Origin: JBPCOB01 sp051000715 | GTDB taxonomy: Bacteria > Actinomycetota > Actinomycetes > JALYNC01 | Reading direction: 5' to 3' | DNA: 23,304 bases | Assembly (NCBI GenBank): GCA_051000715.1 | Contig: JBPCOB010000134.1 | Coordinates: forward strand, 1-23,304 | Part shown: piece after piece, positions 6,974 through 13,397 of the stretch | Layout of the letters: every line of letters begins with the position of its first letter | How positions within the stretch are numbered: the stretch's first letter is position 1 | Position numbers and translations under genes: made by a program | Notes under the pieces: model-generated | What the model saw: only the letters and a program-made list of their open reading frames with translations | Told to the model about the DNA's origin: nothing | Database searches by the model: none

Positions 6974-7001
6974 ACTCTAGTGCCGGGCGTAAGCCTGCGA
7001 A
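6974..7001 (-). promoter_or_regulatory. Possible promoter of the Mau-like operon
   Basis: On the minus strand TTCGCA (7001-6996) and TAGAGT (6979-6974) are separated by 16 bases, each matching the -35/-10 consensus at four of six positions. The -10 ends 8 bases before the ATG at 6965, which would make the transcript leaderless or nearly so, in agreement with the lack of a ribosome site. Weak evidence. Confidence 0.3.
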
Positions 7002-7023
7002 GCGGGCGAGCAATCGTGCCCGA

Positions 7024-8016
7024 TCACTTGGCCGCGGGCGGCCCCTGCTGGTGCTGCAGCCCGAGGTCGGCGGGCAGGCCGAAGCGCTCGAAAAGCCTGG
7101 TGTCCAGGAAGTGGTGGACGTGCGCGATCCGGCCTGCTGAGAGCTCGAGGACCTGGATCGACCACGGCTCGTGGCGCCCACCTGGCCCGCTCGCCCGGTA
7201 CTGCCCGAACGCCGGCGACCCGTTGGCCGCGATCGGAACCAGGCGCGAGCCCTTGCAGCCGATGCCGTAGCCGAGGTACCAGCCGCGCAGGTCTTCAAGA
7301 CCCTGCAACCACATGGAGTACGGCGGCATGGAGATGCTGGCGTCCTCGTGGAGCAGCGTGACGAGCCGGTCGATGTCGTAGGACTCGAACGCCTCGACGT
7401 AGCGGGCGAGCAGCGCCCGGTCCGCCTCCCCCACTGAGGCCGAGGTATCAGCGAGGTTGCTGGCCGCGAGCGTCGCGCGAGCACGCTGCAGTGCGCTGTT
7501 CACCGACACGACCGTCGTGTCGAGCAGCTCGGCGACCTCGGCCGCCTGCCAGGCGAGGACTTCGCGCAGGATGAGGACGGCGCGCTGGCGCGGCGGCAGG
7601 TGCTGCAGCGCGGCGACGAACGCGAGCCGGATGCTCTCCTGGAAGACGGCGCGGTCGGCGGGGTCGGCCGCGATGGCCCCCTCGGAGATCGGCTCGATCC
7701 AGGTCGTCTCCGGCAGCTGCTCACCGGGCGGCGTGGTCGAGGAGACCGGAGATGACAGGTCCATGGGCAGCGCGCGCCGCTGCCTGGCGCGCAGGTTGTC
7801 GAGGCAGACGTTGGTGGCGATGCGGTAGAGCCAAGAGCGCAGCGACGAGCGACCCTCGTAGCGGTCCAGCCCCTGCCACGCCCGGACGAGGGTCTCCTGC
7901 ACGGCGTCGTCGGCGTCGAAGGCCGACCCGAGCATCCGGTAGCAGAAGCCGGTCAGCTCGGCCCGGTAGGGCTCGAGCTGATCCATGGCTGCATCAGCAA
8001 CCGCCAGTCCGCTCAC
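7024..8016 (-). CDS. ECF-type sigma factor with SnoaL-like C-terminal domain (SigG/SigX5-like)
   Basis: The 330-residue protein has sigma region 2 at about residues 13-80 (FDADDAVQETLVRAWQGLDRYEG, split around residue 40) and region 4 at about 130-190 (LPPRQRAVLILREVLAW...NSALQRARATL). A SnoaL/NTF2-like domain runs from about 205 to 325 (ALLARYVEAFESYDIDRLV, PPYSMWLQG, IAHVHHFLDT). Sigma factors with this tail lack a classical anti-sigma partner, and the tail itself modulates activity in related groups. The GTG at 8016 was preferred because GGGAGG lies 5 bases upstream. It ends 58 bases before the Mau-like operon on the same strand, so read-through into that operon or control of it is possible but not shown. 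Confidence 0.88.
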   Translation of the reverse strand: MSGLAVADAAMDQLEPYRAELTGFCYRMLGSAFDADDAVQETLVRAWQGLDRYEGRSSLRSWLYRIATNVCLDNLRARQRRALPMDLSSPVSSTTPPGEQLPETTWIEPISEGAIAADPADRAVFQESIRLAFVAALQHLPPRQRAVLILREVLAWQAAEVAELLDTTVVSVNSALQRARATLAASNLADTSASVGEADRALLARYVEAFESYDIDRLVTLLHEDASISMPPYSMWLQGLEDLRGWYLGYGIGCKGSRLVPIAANGSPAFGQYRASGPGGRHEPWSIQVLELSAGRIAHVHHFLDTRLFERFGLPADLGLQHQQGPPAAK

Positions 8017-8166
8017 CGCCACCTCCCTCGTCACCGACGACCTTAGAAGGTCGCAGCTGGCGGCGTCAGCCAGACGCGGCGACGGCCGCCACGTCGAGCT
8101 CTCGGCCTCGCCGTTCCGTGCCTGCCGCCGGGCAGGTGGCCGGTTCGCTGTGCCAGGGTGGCGGGC

Positions 8167-8283
8167 GTGACGCTCCGCAAAGAGGCGGCTCGGCGGCTCA
8201 CCGACGCCGGAGCGCAAGCACACATGGTCACGCCCAACGAAGACGGCATCTTGTCGTTCGAGGCAGCTAAGAGCGTCCGGTGA
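8167..8283 (+). CDS. Possible 38-residue peptide coupled to the Smr gene
   Basis: A GTG at 8167 opens a short frame (MTLRKEAARRLTDAGAQAHM and 18 more residues) whose TGA overlaps the GTG start of the Smr gene as GTGA. The overlap and a weak GGGTGG upstream suggest translational coupling. The peptide is hydrophilic, with no motif that I recognise. It could be a real small protein, a leader, or the remnant of a larger gene. Confidence 0.38.
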   Translation: MTLRKEAARRLTDAGAQAHMVTPNEDGILSFEAAKSVR

Positions 8284-8534
8284 AGCTCAAGCTGGACCTG
8301 CATGAAGTCCATGACCGTGGCGAGGAGATCGACCGGGTGCTGCGAGCCGTGATCGACGAAGCGGTGGCGAAGAGAGCTCCCCTGGTAGAGATCATCCACG
8401 GCAAGGGGTCAGGGGCGCTGAAGAAGCACGTGCTGCGGTTTCTCGACCAGAAGGAGATCAAGGCGCTCTACCACCGGGTGGAAAAGGACTCGGACAACTT
8501 CGGTCGGGTCTTCGTCCACTTCAGGTGGAAGTAG
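8280..8534 (+). CDS. Stand-alone Smr-domain protein
   Basis: The 84-residue product is essentially a single Smr domain, the domain found at the C-terminus of MutS2. It starts with the LDLHEVH element, has I-H-G-K-G-S-G in the middle (VEIIHGKGSGALK) and ends FVHFRWK. The LDxH and HGxG motifs that characterise the nuclease/nucleic-acid-binding surface are both present. Stand-alone Smr proteins can cleave or bind branched DNA or RNA, but the role in actinobacteria is not defined. The start is GTG, overlapping the stop of the preceding 38-codon frame. Downstream is a 194-base gap before the HTH gene. Confidence 0.85.
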   Translation: MKLKLDLHEVHDRGEEIDRVLRAVIDEAVAKRAPLVEIIHGKGSGALKKHVLRFLDQKEIKALYHRVEKDSDNFGRVFVHFRWK

Positions 8535-8571
8535 ACCTACGGAGTGCCGGCGACACAGGGAGCACGTCGTA

Positions 8572-8596
8572 GTTCGAATCTGGGCGCGGGCTACCA
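8572..8596 (+). other. tRNA 3'-end-like fragment, possible attachment-site remnant
   Basis: The string GTTCGAATC (8572-8580) is a perfect tRNA T-loop signature. A GC-rich stretch and ACCA (8593-8596) follow at about the distance expected for an acceptor 3' end. The T stem pairs imperfectly and the spacing is one base long. No D or anticodon arm is visible upstream, so this is not an intact tRNA. It sits where the sequence becomes visibly less GC-rich, as integration scars often do. Confidence 0.25.
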
Positions 8597-8728
8597 GACG
8601 TCGCGGTCACGCCAGCCGATCAGGCATTGCCCGTCGAGGCGACGGCGATTTCAGCTGGCCGATGCACGGGACGTAGCCGGAGCCGGAGCCGTCCGACCTT
8701 GTCAGCCAACCGGGGTGGATAGGGCCGA

Positions 8729-9151
8729 GTGGTCCTAACGAGACTTAGCTCGAAACAGCTAGACGATCTTGTCAACCTGGGTCAGGCAACGCCACCGTCG
8801 GCTCGTGTGCGGGTGAGACCGCAGGTCAGCCGGCAGAGACGGCTCAACGCAGCTGAGCAGACTGCCATAGTCCGGGCCTACCAACGGGGCGTCTCTATGG
8901 CAGCGCTGGCGACTGATCATGGAGTGCGTCGCTCAACGATCAGTGATCTGCTGTCCCGCCGTGCGGTAGCCCGGCGGCCGCAACGCGTGATCGAGGAGGC
9001 TGCAGTCCAGCTGGCGATCCGCTACTACCAGGAGGGCTGGTCGCTGTTTCAGATTGGTGATCAGCTGGGCTTCGATGCCGAGACGATCAGGAGGCAGCTC
9101 ATGCGGCAGGGCGTCGTGATGCGCCTGCCGGGTCGGCCTCATCGGATTTGA
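8729..9151 (+). CDS. Orphan double-HTH protein of recombinase C-terminal type
   Basis: The 140-residue product has two helix-turn-helix units of Hin/resolvase type. One is at about 42-75 (AAEQTAIVRAYQRGVSMAAL, then HGVRRSTISDLL) and one at about 90-125 (AIRYYQEGWSLFQIGDQLGF, then DAETIRRQLMRQGV). No recombinase catalytic domain precedes it. Such short HTH proteins are common in actinobacteria, often close to serine recombinases or in degraded mobile elements. Its codon use is visibly less GC-rich than that of neighbouring genes (CTA, AGA, CTT and AGC in the first ten codons), consistent with transfer. The GTG at 8729 has only a weak AGGG upstream. DNA binding is likely; the target is unknown. 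Confidence 0.65.
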   Translation: MVLTRLSSKQLDDLVNLGQATPPSARVRVRPQVSRQRRLNAAEQTAIVRAYQRGVSMAALATDHGVRRSTISDLLSRRAVARRPQRVIEEAAVQLAIRYYQEGWSLFQIGDQLGFDAETIRRQLMRQGVVMRLPGRPHRI

Positions 9152-9286
9152 TCGGAATCTGTTGCCGAGTGTAGTAGTCAAGTAGAGCCCGCGTCATCTT
9201 TGCGTACACCGGAGGGTGCTTGCGGATGAAGCCAATGACTTTTACGTTGCGCTGTGGTCGAGACGAGGGCATTTCTATTAACGATA

Positions 9287-9299
9287 CCCCCCCCCCCCC
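9287..9299. repeat. Homopolymer run of 13 C
   Basis: Thirteen consecutive C residues lie between the two divergent short frames at 9272 (minus) and 9328 (plus). Such a tract is prone to slipped-strand length change in cells and to read-length error in sequencing. It is in non-coding sequence as annotated here. Confidence 0.95.
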
Positions 9300-9478
9300 T
9301 TAGAAGTCAATCGACCATATCGCAGTTATGACAGACCTGAGAGCAAACCGGGTTTTCTCCAACTCAGTGGCGAGTCGCCTACCCGGCGGTGCTCAAGACG
9401 CGCTGAACGTTTTGAACTTCGTCCCCTTAGTAGCAAAAGATGCATGTGCCGATGGGAACAGGTCTATCCCTGCTGAAG

Positions 9479-9492
9479 TTACATTGATGTAA
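9479..9492. repeat. 14-bp palindrome TTACAT-TG-ATGTAA at the tRNA 3' flank
   Basis: Two perfect 6-base arms flank a 2-base centre, ending 3 bases from the encoded CCA of tRNA-Ala. It may be an operator-type dimer site, a weak 3' hairpin for the tRNA transcript, or part of an integration site. The symmetry is seen directly; the function is not known. Confidence 0.4.
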
Positions 9493-9495
9493 GCC

Positions 9496-9572
9496 TGGTG
9501 GAGGTGAGGGGACTTGAACCCCTGACTCCTGCGTTGCGAACGCAGTGCTCTACCGGGCTGAGCTACACCCCC
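9496..9572 (-). tRNA. tRNA-Ala (anticodon CGC)
   Basis: The 77-base gene folds as a cloverleaf. The acceptor GGGGGTG pairs with CACCTCC and includes the G3:U70 wobble that specifies alanine. The D arm is GCTC/GAGC, the anticodon stem CTGCG/CGCAG has loop TTCGCAA (anticodon CGC, codon GCG), and the T arm AGGGG/CCCCT has loop TTCAAGT. The 3' CCA is encoded. The gene lies downstream of sepX on the same strand. Its 3' end faces the lower-GC patch, the usual side for element integration. Confidence 0.97.
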
Positions 9573-9625
9573 GGGTAGATCTCCAGGCTAGCATGCCGAG
9601 CCGTCCAGATTGGCGCCTCCGCAGC

Positions 9626-10432
9626 TCAGTCGTTGACCGCCCAGCGGCGCTGGAAGAGCACTTCGATCTCCGCGTCGTCCGGCTCGAAAGGCTGGGACAG
9701 CGGCGGCGGAAGCAGCGGCTCCCGCACGACCCGAGGCGGGGCAACCGGCGCCGTGACGTAGCTCGGTAGCGGCACCGGTATCGGCTCCCACTGCGCCTCG
9801 GCGGCGGGCGCGTTCGGGGACTCGACGGAGACCCCTGTCGATGTCCGCCCTTGCGCCGAGTCACCTGGCAGGTCATCGCCAACGGACGAGGGCGGCGCTT
9901 TGGCCGCGACGACGGGGAGGCGCCCGGGCGGGGCCGCGAGGCGGGACCGCGGGCCGGCCGTGGCCGCCGAACGAACGACCTGCATCCTGAGGTGGAGCAC
10001 GTAACCGGCGAGCAGCAGGACCGGCAGGGCCAACAGGCCCCAGCCGATCAGGCCGGCCAGCGAGAGCAGGAACGTCAGGCCGGTCACCGCGAAGAGGATC
10101 AGCAGCACGCGCTTGCGGCGTTCGCGCAACAGCGCCCGGCCGTCCCCCGGCGTACGCCGGGCGGTGGCCCCGGCGGCCGGCCGACGCGGCGCCTGCGGTG
10201 TCGAGACTTGCGGCGCCTGCGCCCCGGGGGGTCGGTCGGGCATCACGACGGCCCGGGTCCCGCCGCCGTACGGCGGGCGGCGGGAGAGCACACGCATCGC
10301 GGTCGAGAAGCGGTCGACGGAACGGGACTCGGTCACCGTGTCATGCCGTCGCAGCCACATCGGGACCAGAACGACGGCCCAGACGACTACCAGTACGGCG
10401 TACATCAGCCCGCTCAGCAGGTCCTCCCCCAA
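9626..10432 (-). CDS. sepX: Divisome membrane protein SepX/GlpR
   Basis: The 268-residue protein begins LLSGLMYAVLVVVWAVVLVP, with the N-terminal helix followed by MWLRRHD and the segment RSVDRFSTAMRVLSRR. This is the signature N-terminus of actinobacterial SepX, called GlpR (Glp receptor) in corynebacteria. A basic/Pro linker, a pair of membrane helices around residues 110-150 (VLLILFAVTGLTFLLSL, GLLALPVLLLAGYVL) and a long Pro-rich C-terminal region follow. SepX stabilises FtsZ rings in Streptomyces; GlpR binds the MoeA-like protein Glp in corynebacteria, and a glp gene lies four genes upstream here. The start is uncertain. A TTG at 10432 lies upstream of a GGGGGAGG, an ATG at 10405 lies 17 bases after it, and homologues suggest a start between the two. 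Confidence 0.85.
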   Translation of the reverse strand: MGEDLLSGLMYAVLVVVWAVVLVPMWLRRHDTVTESRSVDRFSTAMRVLSRRPPYGGGTRAVVMPDRPPGAQAPQVSTPQAPRRPAAGATARRTPGDGRALLRERRKRVLLILFAVTGLTFLLSLAGLIGWGLLALPVLLLAGYVLHLRMQVVRSAATAGPRSRLAAPPGRLPVVAAKAPPSSVGDDLPGDSAQGRTSTGVSVESPNAPAAEAQWEPIPVPLPSYVTAPVAPPRVVREPLLPPPLSQPFEPDDAEIEVLFQRRWAVND

Positions 10433-10554
10433 CGTCGGGTCGTACCGGCGACGTTATCGGTCCCGGCACCCGCGTTCACCTACCGCGCCGGTGTGTCGCG
10501 AGGGTCTCCTGCGTGTCGCCGAGGGTCGCCCCGCGTTCCAGTTGGCCGGGGAGA

Positions 10555-11166
10555 TCAGGTTGCCTGCCGGGCCCGCCAACGCCGCAGCAGGCCGCCGGGA
10601 ACCTCCTCGGCAGTGATCGCGTAGCAGAGGTGGTCGCGATAGGCCCCGTCGATGTGCAGGTAACGCAGCCGAAGGCCCTCGTCTCGGAAGCCGAGCTTTT
10701 CAACCACCCGCCGGCTGGCGGTGTTCTCCGGCCGGATGTTGGCCTCTATACGGTGCAGCCCCACCCGGGTGAAGCAATGGTCGACGACCCGGGCGAGTGC
10801 GGTCGGCGTCACCCCCCGGCCGGCGACCCGCTGGTCGATCCAGTAACCGGCGTAGCCCGAGTTGAGCGAGCCGTGCACGACGTTGCCGATGGTCAGCTGG
10901 CCGACCAGGATTCCCTCATAGGTGACCGCGAACGGCAGCGCCGTGCCCTCGCGCGCCTGGCGCCGCAGGCCCCGGGTCATCGTGGTGAAGACCGCCGCGC
11001 TGGCGATGTCGGCGCGCGGCGCGTCCGGCGGGGTCGACTCCCATCCGGTCAGCCAGCTCGCGTTCCGTCTGCGGATCTCGGTCCACGCCGGCCCGTCGCG
11101 CAGGCGCAGCGGCCGTACGCCGACCGGCCCCTCGGCCAGCTCGACCGGCCAGCCGGGCGCGCGCAC
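10555..11166 (-). CDS. RimJ/RimL-type GNAT N-acetyltransferase
   Basis: The 203-residue product has the GNAT fold order of RimJ/RimL enzymes. An N-terminal strand VGVRPLRLRDG is followed by FAVTYEGILVGQLTIGNV, then GYWIDQRVAGRGVTPTAL, with the Q/R-x-x-G-x-G/A acetyl-CoA loop in RVAGRGVT. The ANIRPENTASRRVVEKLGF helix, typical of the family, follows. It would acetylate a protein or small-molecule amine; the acceptor is not predictable. The gene is 10 bases after mogA and is regularly found between mogA and sepX in actinobacteria, so it probably belongs to the same transcript. The start is GTG at 11166 with GGGGAC upstream. Confidence 0.9.
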   Translation of the reverse strand: MRAPGWPVELAEGPVGVRPLRLRDGPAWTEIRRRNASWLTGWESTPPDAPRADIASAAVFTTMTRGLRRQAREGTALPFAVTYEGILVGQLTIGNVVHGSLNSGYAGYWIDQRVAGRGVTPTALARVVDHCFTRVGLHRIEANIRPENTASRRVVEKLGFRDEGLRLRYLHIDGAYRDHLCYAITAEEVPGGLLRRWRARQAT

Positions 11167-11176
11167 CGCGTCCCCG

Positions 11177-11677
11177 TCAGTGGTCGCCGCCGCGCAGCTG
11201 CGCGACCGCGTGCCCGACCACCGGAGCGAGCACCGCGATGCCGTCGCGTACGCCGCCGGGCGAGCCCGGCAGGTTCACGACCAGCGTCGCGCCCGCGATG
11301 CCGGCGACGGCGCGGGACAGGATCGTGGTGGGGACCGTCGCCCGGTTGTGCTCGCGCAGCGCCTCGGCCAGCCCGGGGGCCTCCCGCTCGATCACCTCCC
11401 GGGTGGCCTCGGGGGTGACGTCGCGGGGAGCCAGCCCCGTTCCTCCGGTGGTGACCACCAGGTCGGCGCGTTCGATGACCGCTTGGCGCAGCGCGGCTGA
11501 GATCGCGGCCCGGTCGTCCGGGACGAGCACGACGTCGCCGACCTCGAAGCCCAGCCCTCGCAGCAGCTCGGCCAGCAAGGGGCCGGACCGGTCGTGCCGC
11601 GCTCCTCCGTGCGAGCGATCGGAGACCGTCACCACAACCGCCCGGGAGCCGAGTGGTAACCCCTCGGTCGCGCTCAC
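11177..11677 (-). CDS. mogA: MogA/MoaB-family molybdopterin adenylyltransferase
   Basis: The 166-residue protein has the MoCF-type fold with AVVVTVSDRSHGGARHDRSG at the start, the molybdopterin-binding loop TTGGTGLAPRDVTPEA, and NLPGSPGGVRD near the end. The family adenylylates molybdopterin before metal insertion by MoeA proteins. The 166-residue length is normal. Its GTG start overlaps the stop of moaC as GTGA. Neighbours moaC and glp support the role. Mog and MoaB activities cannot be separated from sequence alone. Confidence 0.92.
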   Translation of the reverse strand: MSATEGLPLGSRAVVVTVSDRSHGGARHDRSGPLLAELLRGLGFEVGDVVLVPDDRAAISAALRQAVIERADLVVTTGGTGLAPRDVTPEATREVIEREAPGLAEALREHNRATVPTTILSRAVAGIAGATLVVNLPGSPGGVRDGIAVLAPVVGHAVAQLRGGDH

Positions 11678-12153
11678 TCCGGCCGTCGCCAGGCGCCGGA
11701 GGCGCCGCCGGTCTTCTCCATGACCCGTACGCCGGTGATCGTGGCGGCCGGATCGACCGCCTTGACCATGTCGATCAGCGCCAGACCGGCAACCGCCACC
11801 GCCGTCAGCGCCTCCATCTCCACGCCGGTCCGATCCGTCGTGCGCACCGTGGCGCTCACCTCGACCGTCTCATCGGTGACCTGGAGGTCGACAGTCACCG
11901 CGGCTATCGCGATGGGGTGGCACAGCGGCACCAGGTCCGGGGTCCGCTTGGCGGCCATGATGCCGGCGATACGCGCGACGGCCAGCGCGTCGCCCTTGGG
12001 GACGCCGCCCCCCCGCAGCAGCGCTACCACCTCGGGGCTGACGGTCACCCGGCCGCGGGCGGTCGCCGTACGGGTGGTCACCTCCTTGTGCCCGACGTCG
12101 ACCATCCGGGCCGCTCCGGCCGCGTCGAGGTGGGTGAGCCGGCGCCCGGTCAC
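11674..12153 (-). CDS. moaC: Cyclic pyranopterin monophosphate synthase MoaC
   Basis: The 159-residue product converts the GTP-derived 3',8-cyclic intermediate made by MoaA into cyclic pyranopterin monophosphate. Hallmarks are visible in order: HLDAAGAARMVDVGHKEVT at the N-terminus, GIMAAKRTPDLVPLCHPIAI with the catalytic-region CHP, VEMEALTAVAVAGLALIDM, and the conserved MVKAVDP lysine/aspartate pair, with EKTGG at the end. Its GTG start overlaps the glp stop as GTGA, and its own stop overlaps the mogA start in the same way. moaA is not in the window. Confidence 0.96.
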   Translation of the reverse strand: MTGRRLTHLDAAGAARMVDVGHKEVTTRTATARGRVTVSPEVVALLRGGGVPKGDALAVARIAGIMAAKRTPDLVPLCHPIAIAAVTVDLQVTDETVEVSATVRTTDRTGVEMEALTAVAVAGLALIDMVKAVDPAATITGVRVMEKTGGASGAWRRPE

Positions 12154-13397
12154 CGCTGCCGACGTTCGAGAGCCATGACGCGAACGGTCTCCCCGGCGGC
12201 CAGCTCGCTGACCTCCTCCGGTACGACGACAAGAGCATTGGCCGCCGCCAGCCCGGCCACCAGATGCGAGCCGGGGCCGCCGACCGGGGTGACGACCCGG
12301 TCGCCGTCGCGCGCCGCCAGGCGGGCGCGGGCGAACGCCCGCTTACCCGCCGGTGCCCGCAGCGGCGCGGTCAACGTCGCCGGCACCAGCGGCCGGGTGA
12401 TCGGCTCGGCGCCCAGCATCCGCCGCAGCGCCGGCCGGACGAATACCTCGAAGGAGACGAACGCGCTAACCGGGTTCCCCGGTAGACCGAAGATCGGCAC
12501 CCGTTCCTCCCCCAGCGTGCCGAAACCCTGCGGCATCCCGGGCTGCATGGCCACCCGCTCGAAGCGCACCGTGCCGATCGATGCCAGGACCTCCTTGACC
12601 ACGTCGTACGCTCCCACGCTCACCCCCCCGCTGGTGATGATCATGTCGGCCCGGCTGAGCTGGTCCTGCAGGGTGGTCTGAAGCAGCCGGGCGTCGTCAG
12701 GCACGATCCCGATCCGGTAGGCGGTCGCTCCGGCCTCCCGGACGGCCGCGGTCAGGGTGTAGGAGTTGCTGTCGAAGATCTGCCCTTGCGACAGCGACCC
12801 GCCCACGTCGACCAGTTCGCTGCCGGTAGAGATCACCACGACCCGCGGCCGCGGGCGGACCCGGACCTTCTGCCGGCCCACCGCGGCGAGCAGCCCCAGC
12901 TGCGCCGCGCCTAGGTGCGTGCCCGCTGCGAGCACGATGTCGCCGACCGCGACCTCTTCGCCGGCCCGCCGGATGTGCTGGCCGGCGACCGGCGGACGGG
13001 AGACCGTTACCTTCGCCAGTCCACCGTCGGTCCACTCCACCGGCACCACGGCGTCAGCACCCGCCGGCAGCTGAGCTCCGGTCATGATTCGTACGCAGGT
13101 CCCGGGACGGACCGGGTCGGAGGTGACGCTGCCGGCGGCGATGTCCCCGGCCACGGGGAGGGTGACCGGGGTTCGCGGGTCGGCGTCGCGCAGGTCGGCG
13201 CTGCGGACGGCGTACCCGTCCATCGAAGAGTTGTCGAACGGCGGCAGCACCAGCGGTGAGGCGAGGTCCTCGGCCAGCAGGCAGCCTTGGGCGTCGAGCA
13301 GCTCCAGGTCCCGCGCGACGAGCAGCGAGACCGTAGACAAGACGTCGGCGAGGTGGGCGTCGACCGACTTCAGCCCCGACCCCATAGGAACTGTCAC
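12150..13397 (-). CDS. glp: Gephyrin-like MoeA-family protein (Glp)
   Basis: The 415-residue protein has the full MoeA domain order. It contains PPFDNSSMDGYAVRSADL, IMTGAQLPAGADAVVPVEW, AGEEVAVGDIVLAAG, the MPT-binding domain STGSELVDVG...ITSGGVSVGAYDVVKEV, and GLPGNPVSAFVSFEVFVRP followed by a C-terminal beta domain. MoeA enzymes insert molybdate into adenylylated molybdopterin. In corynebacteria the paralogue linked to galU and glpR (Glp) also binds FtsZ and the membrane protein GlpR. The present gene lies directly between galU and moaC, with a sepX/glpR gene four positions on, which favours that type. In the loop usually reading PGKP in MoeA enzymes, the lysine is methionine (MQPGMPQGFG). 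The start GTG at 13397 overlaps the galU stop as GTGA. Confidence 0.9.
   Translation of the reverse strand: MTVPMGSGLKSVDAHLADVLSTVSLLVARDLELLDAQGCLLAEDLASPLVLPPFDNSSMDGYAVRSADLRDADPRTPVTLPVAGDIAAGSVTSDPVRPGTCVRIMTGAQLPAGADAVVPVEWTDGGLAKVTVSRPPVAGQHIRRAGEEVAVGDIVLAAGTHLGAAQLGLLAAVGRQKVRVRPRPRVVVISTGSELVDVGGSLSQGQIFDSNSYTLTAAVREAGATAYRIGIVPDDARLLQTTLQDQLSRADMIITSGGVSVGAYDVVKEVLASIGTVRFERVAMQPGMPQGFGTLGEERVPIFGLPGNPVSAFVSFEVFVRPALRRMLGAEPITRPLVPATLTAPLRAPAGKRAFARARLAARDGDRVVTPVGGPGSHLVAGLAAANALVVVPEEVSELAAGETVRVMALERRQR

Larger units (their letters stand above)
9152..9495. other. Gene-poor, lower-GC region next to tRNA-Ala
   Basis: This 344-base stretch has no convincing gene. Two short frames diverge from a C13 tract. 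A minus-strand ATG at 9272 gives 57 codons (MPSSRPQRNVKVIGFIRKHP...) ending at 9099, inside the HTH gene. A plus-strand ATG at 9328 gives 54 codons (MTDLRANRVFSNSVASRLPG...) ending at 9492. Neither has a ribosome site or a recognisable domain, so both may be chance frames. The base composition differs clearly from the rest of the window. Confidence 0.5.

Noticed and set aside
8092..8117. ECF-type GGAAC promoter upstream of the SnoaL sigma gene
   Set aside because: GGAAC on the minus strand at 8117-8113 has no convincing -10 partner and lies about 100 bases from the start codon.
8572..8596. Functional tRNA
   Set aside because: Only a T-loop and an ACCA-like end are visible; the T stem is mismatched and no D or anticodon arm can be found upstream.
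9099..9272. 57-codon minus-strand frame as a gene
   Set aside because: It overlaps the HTH gene, lacks a ribosome site and has no recognised domain; in-frame stop TAA lies just before the C tract.
9328..9492. 54-codon plus-strand frame as a gene
   Set aside because: No ribosome site or domain; a frame of this length is expected by chance in this lower-GC stretch.
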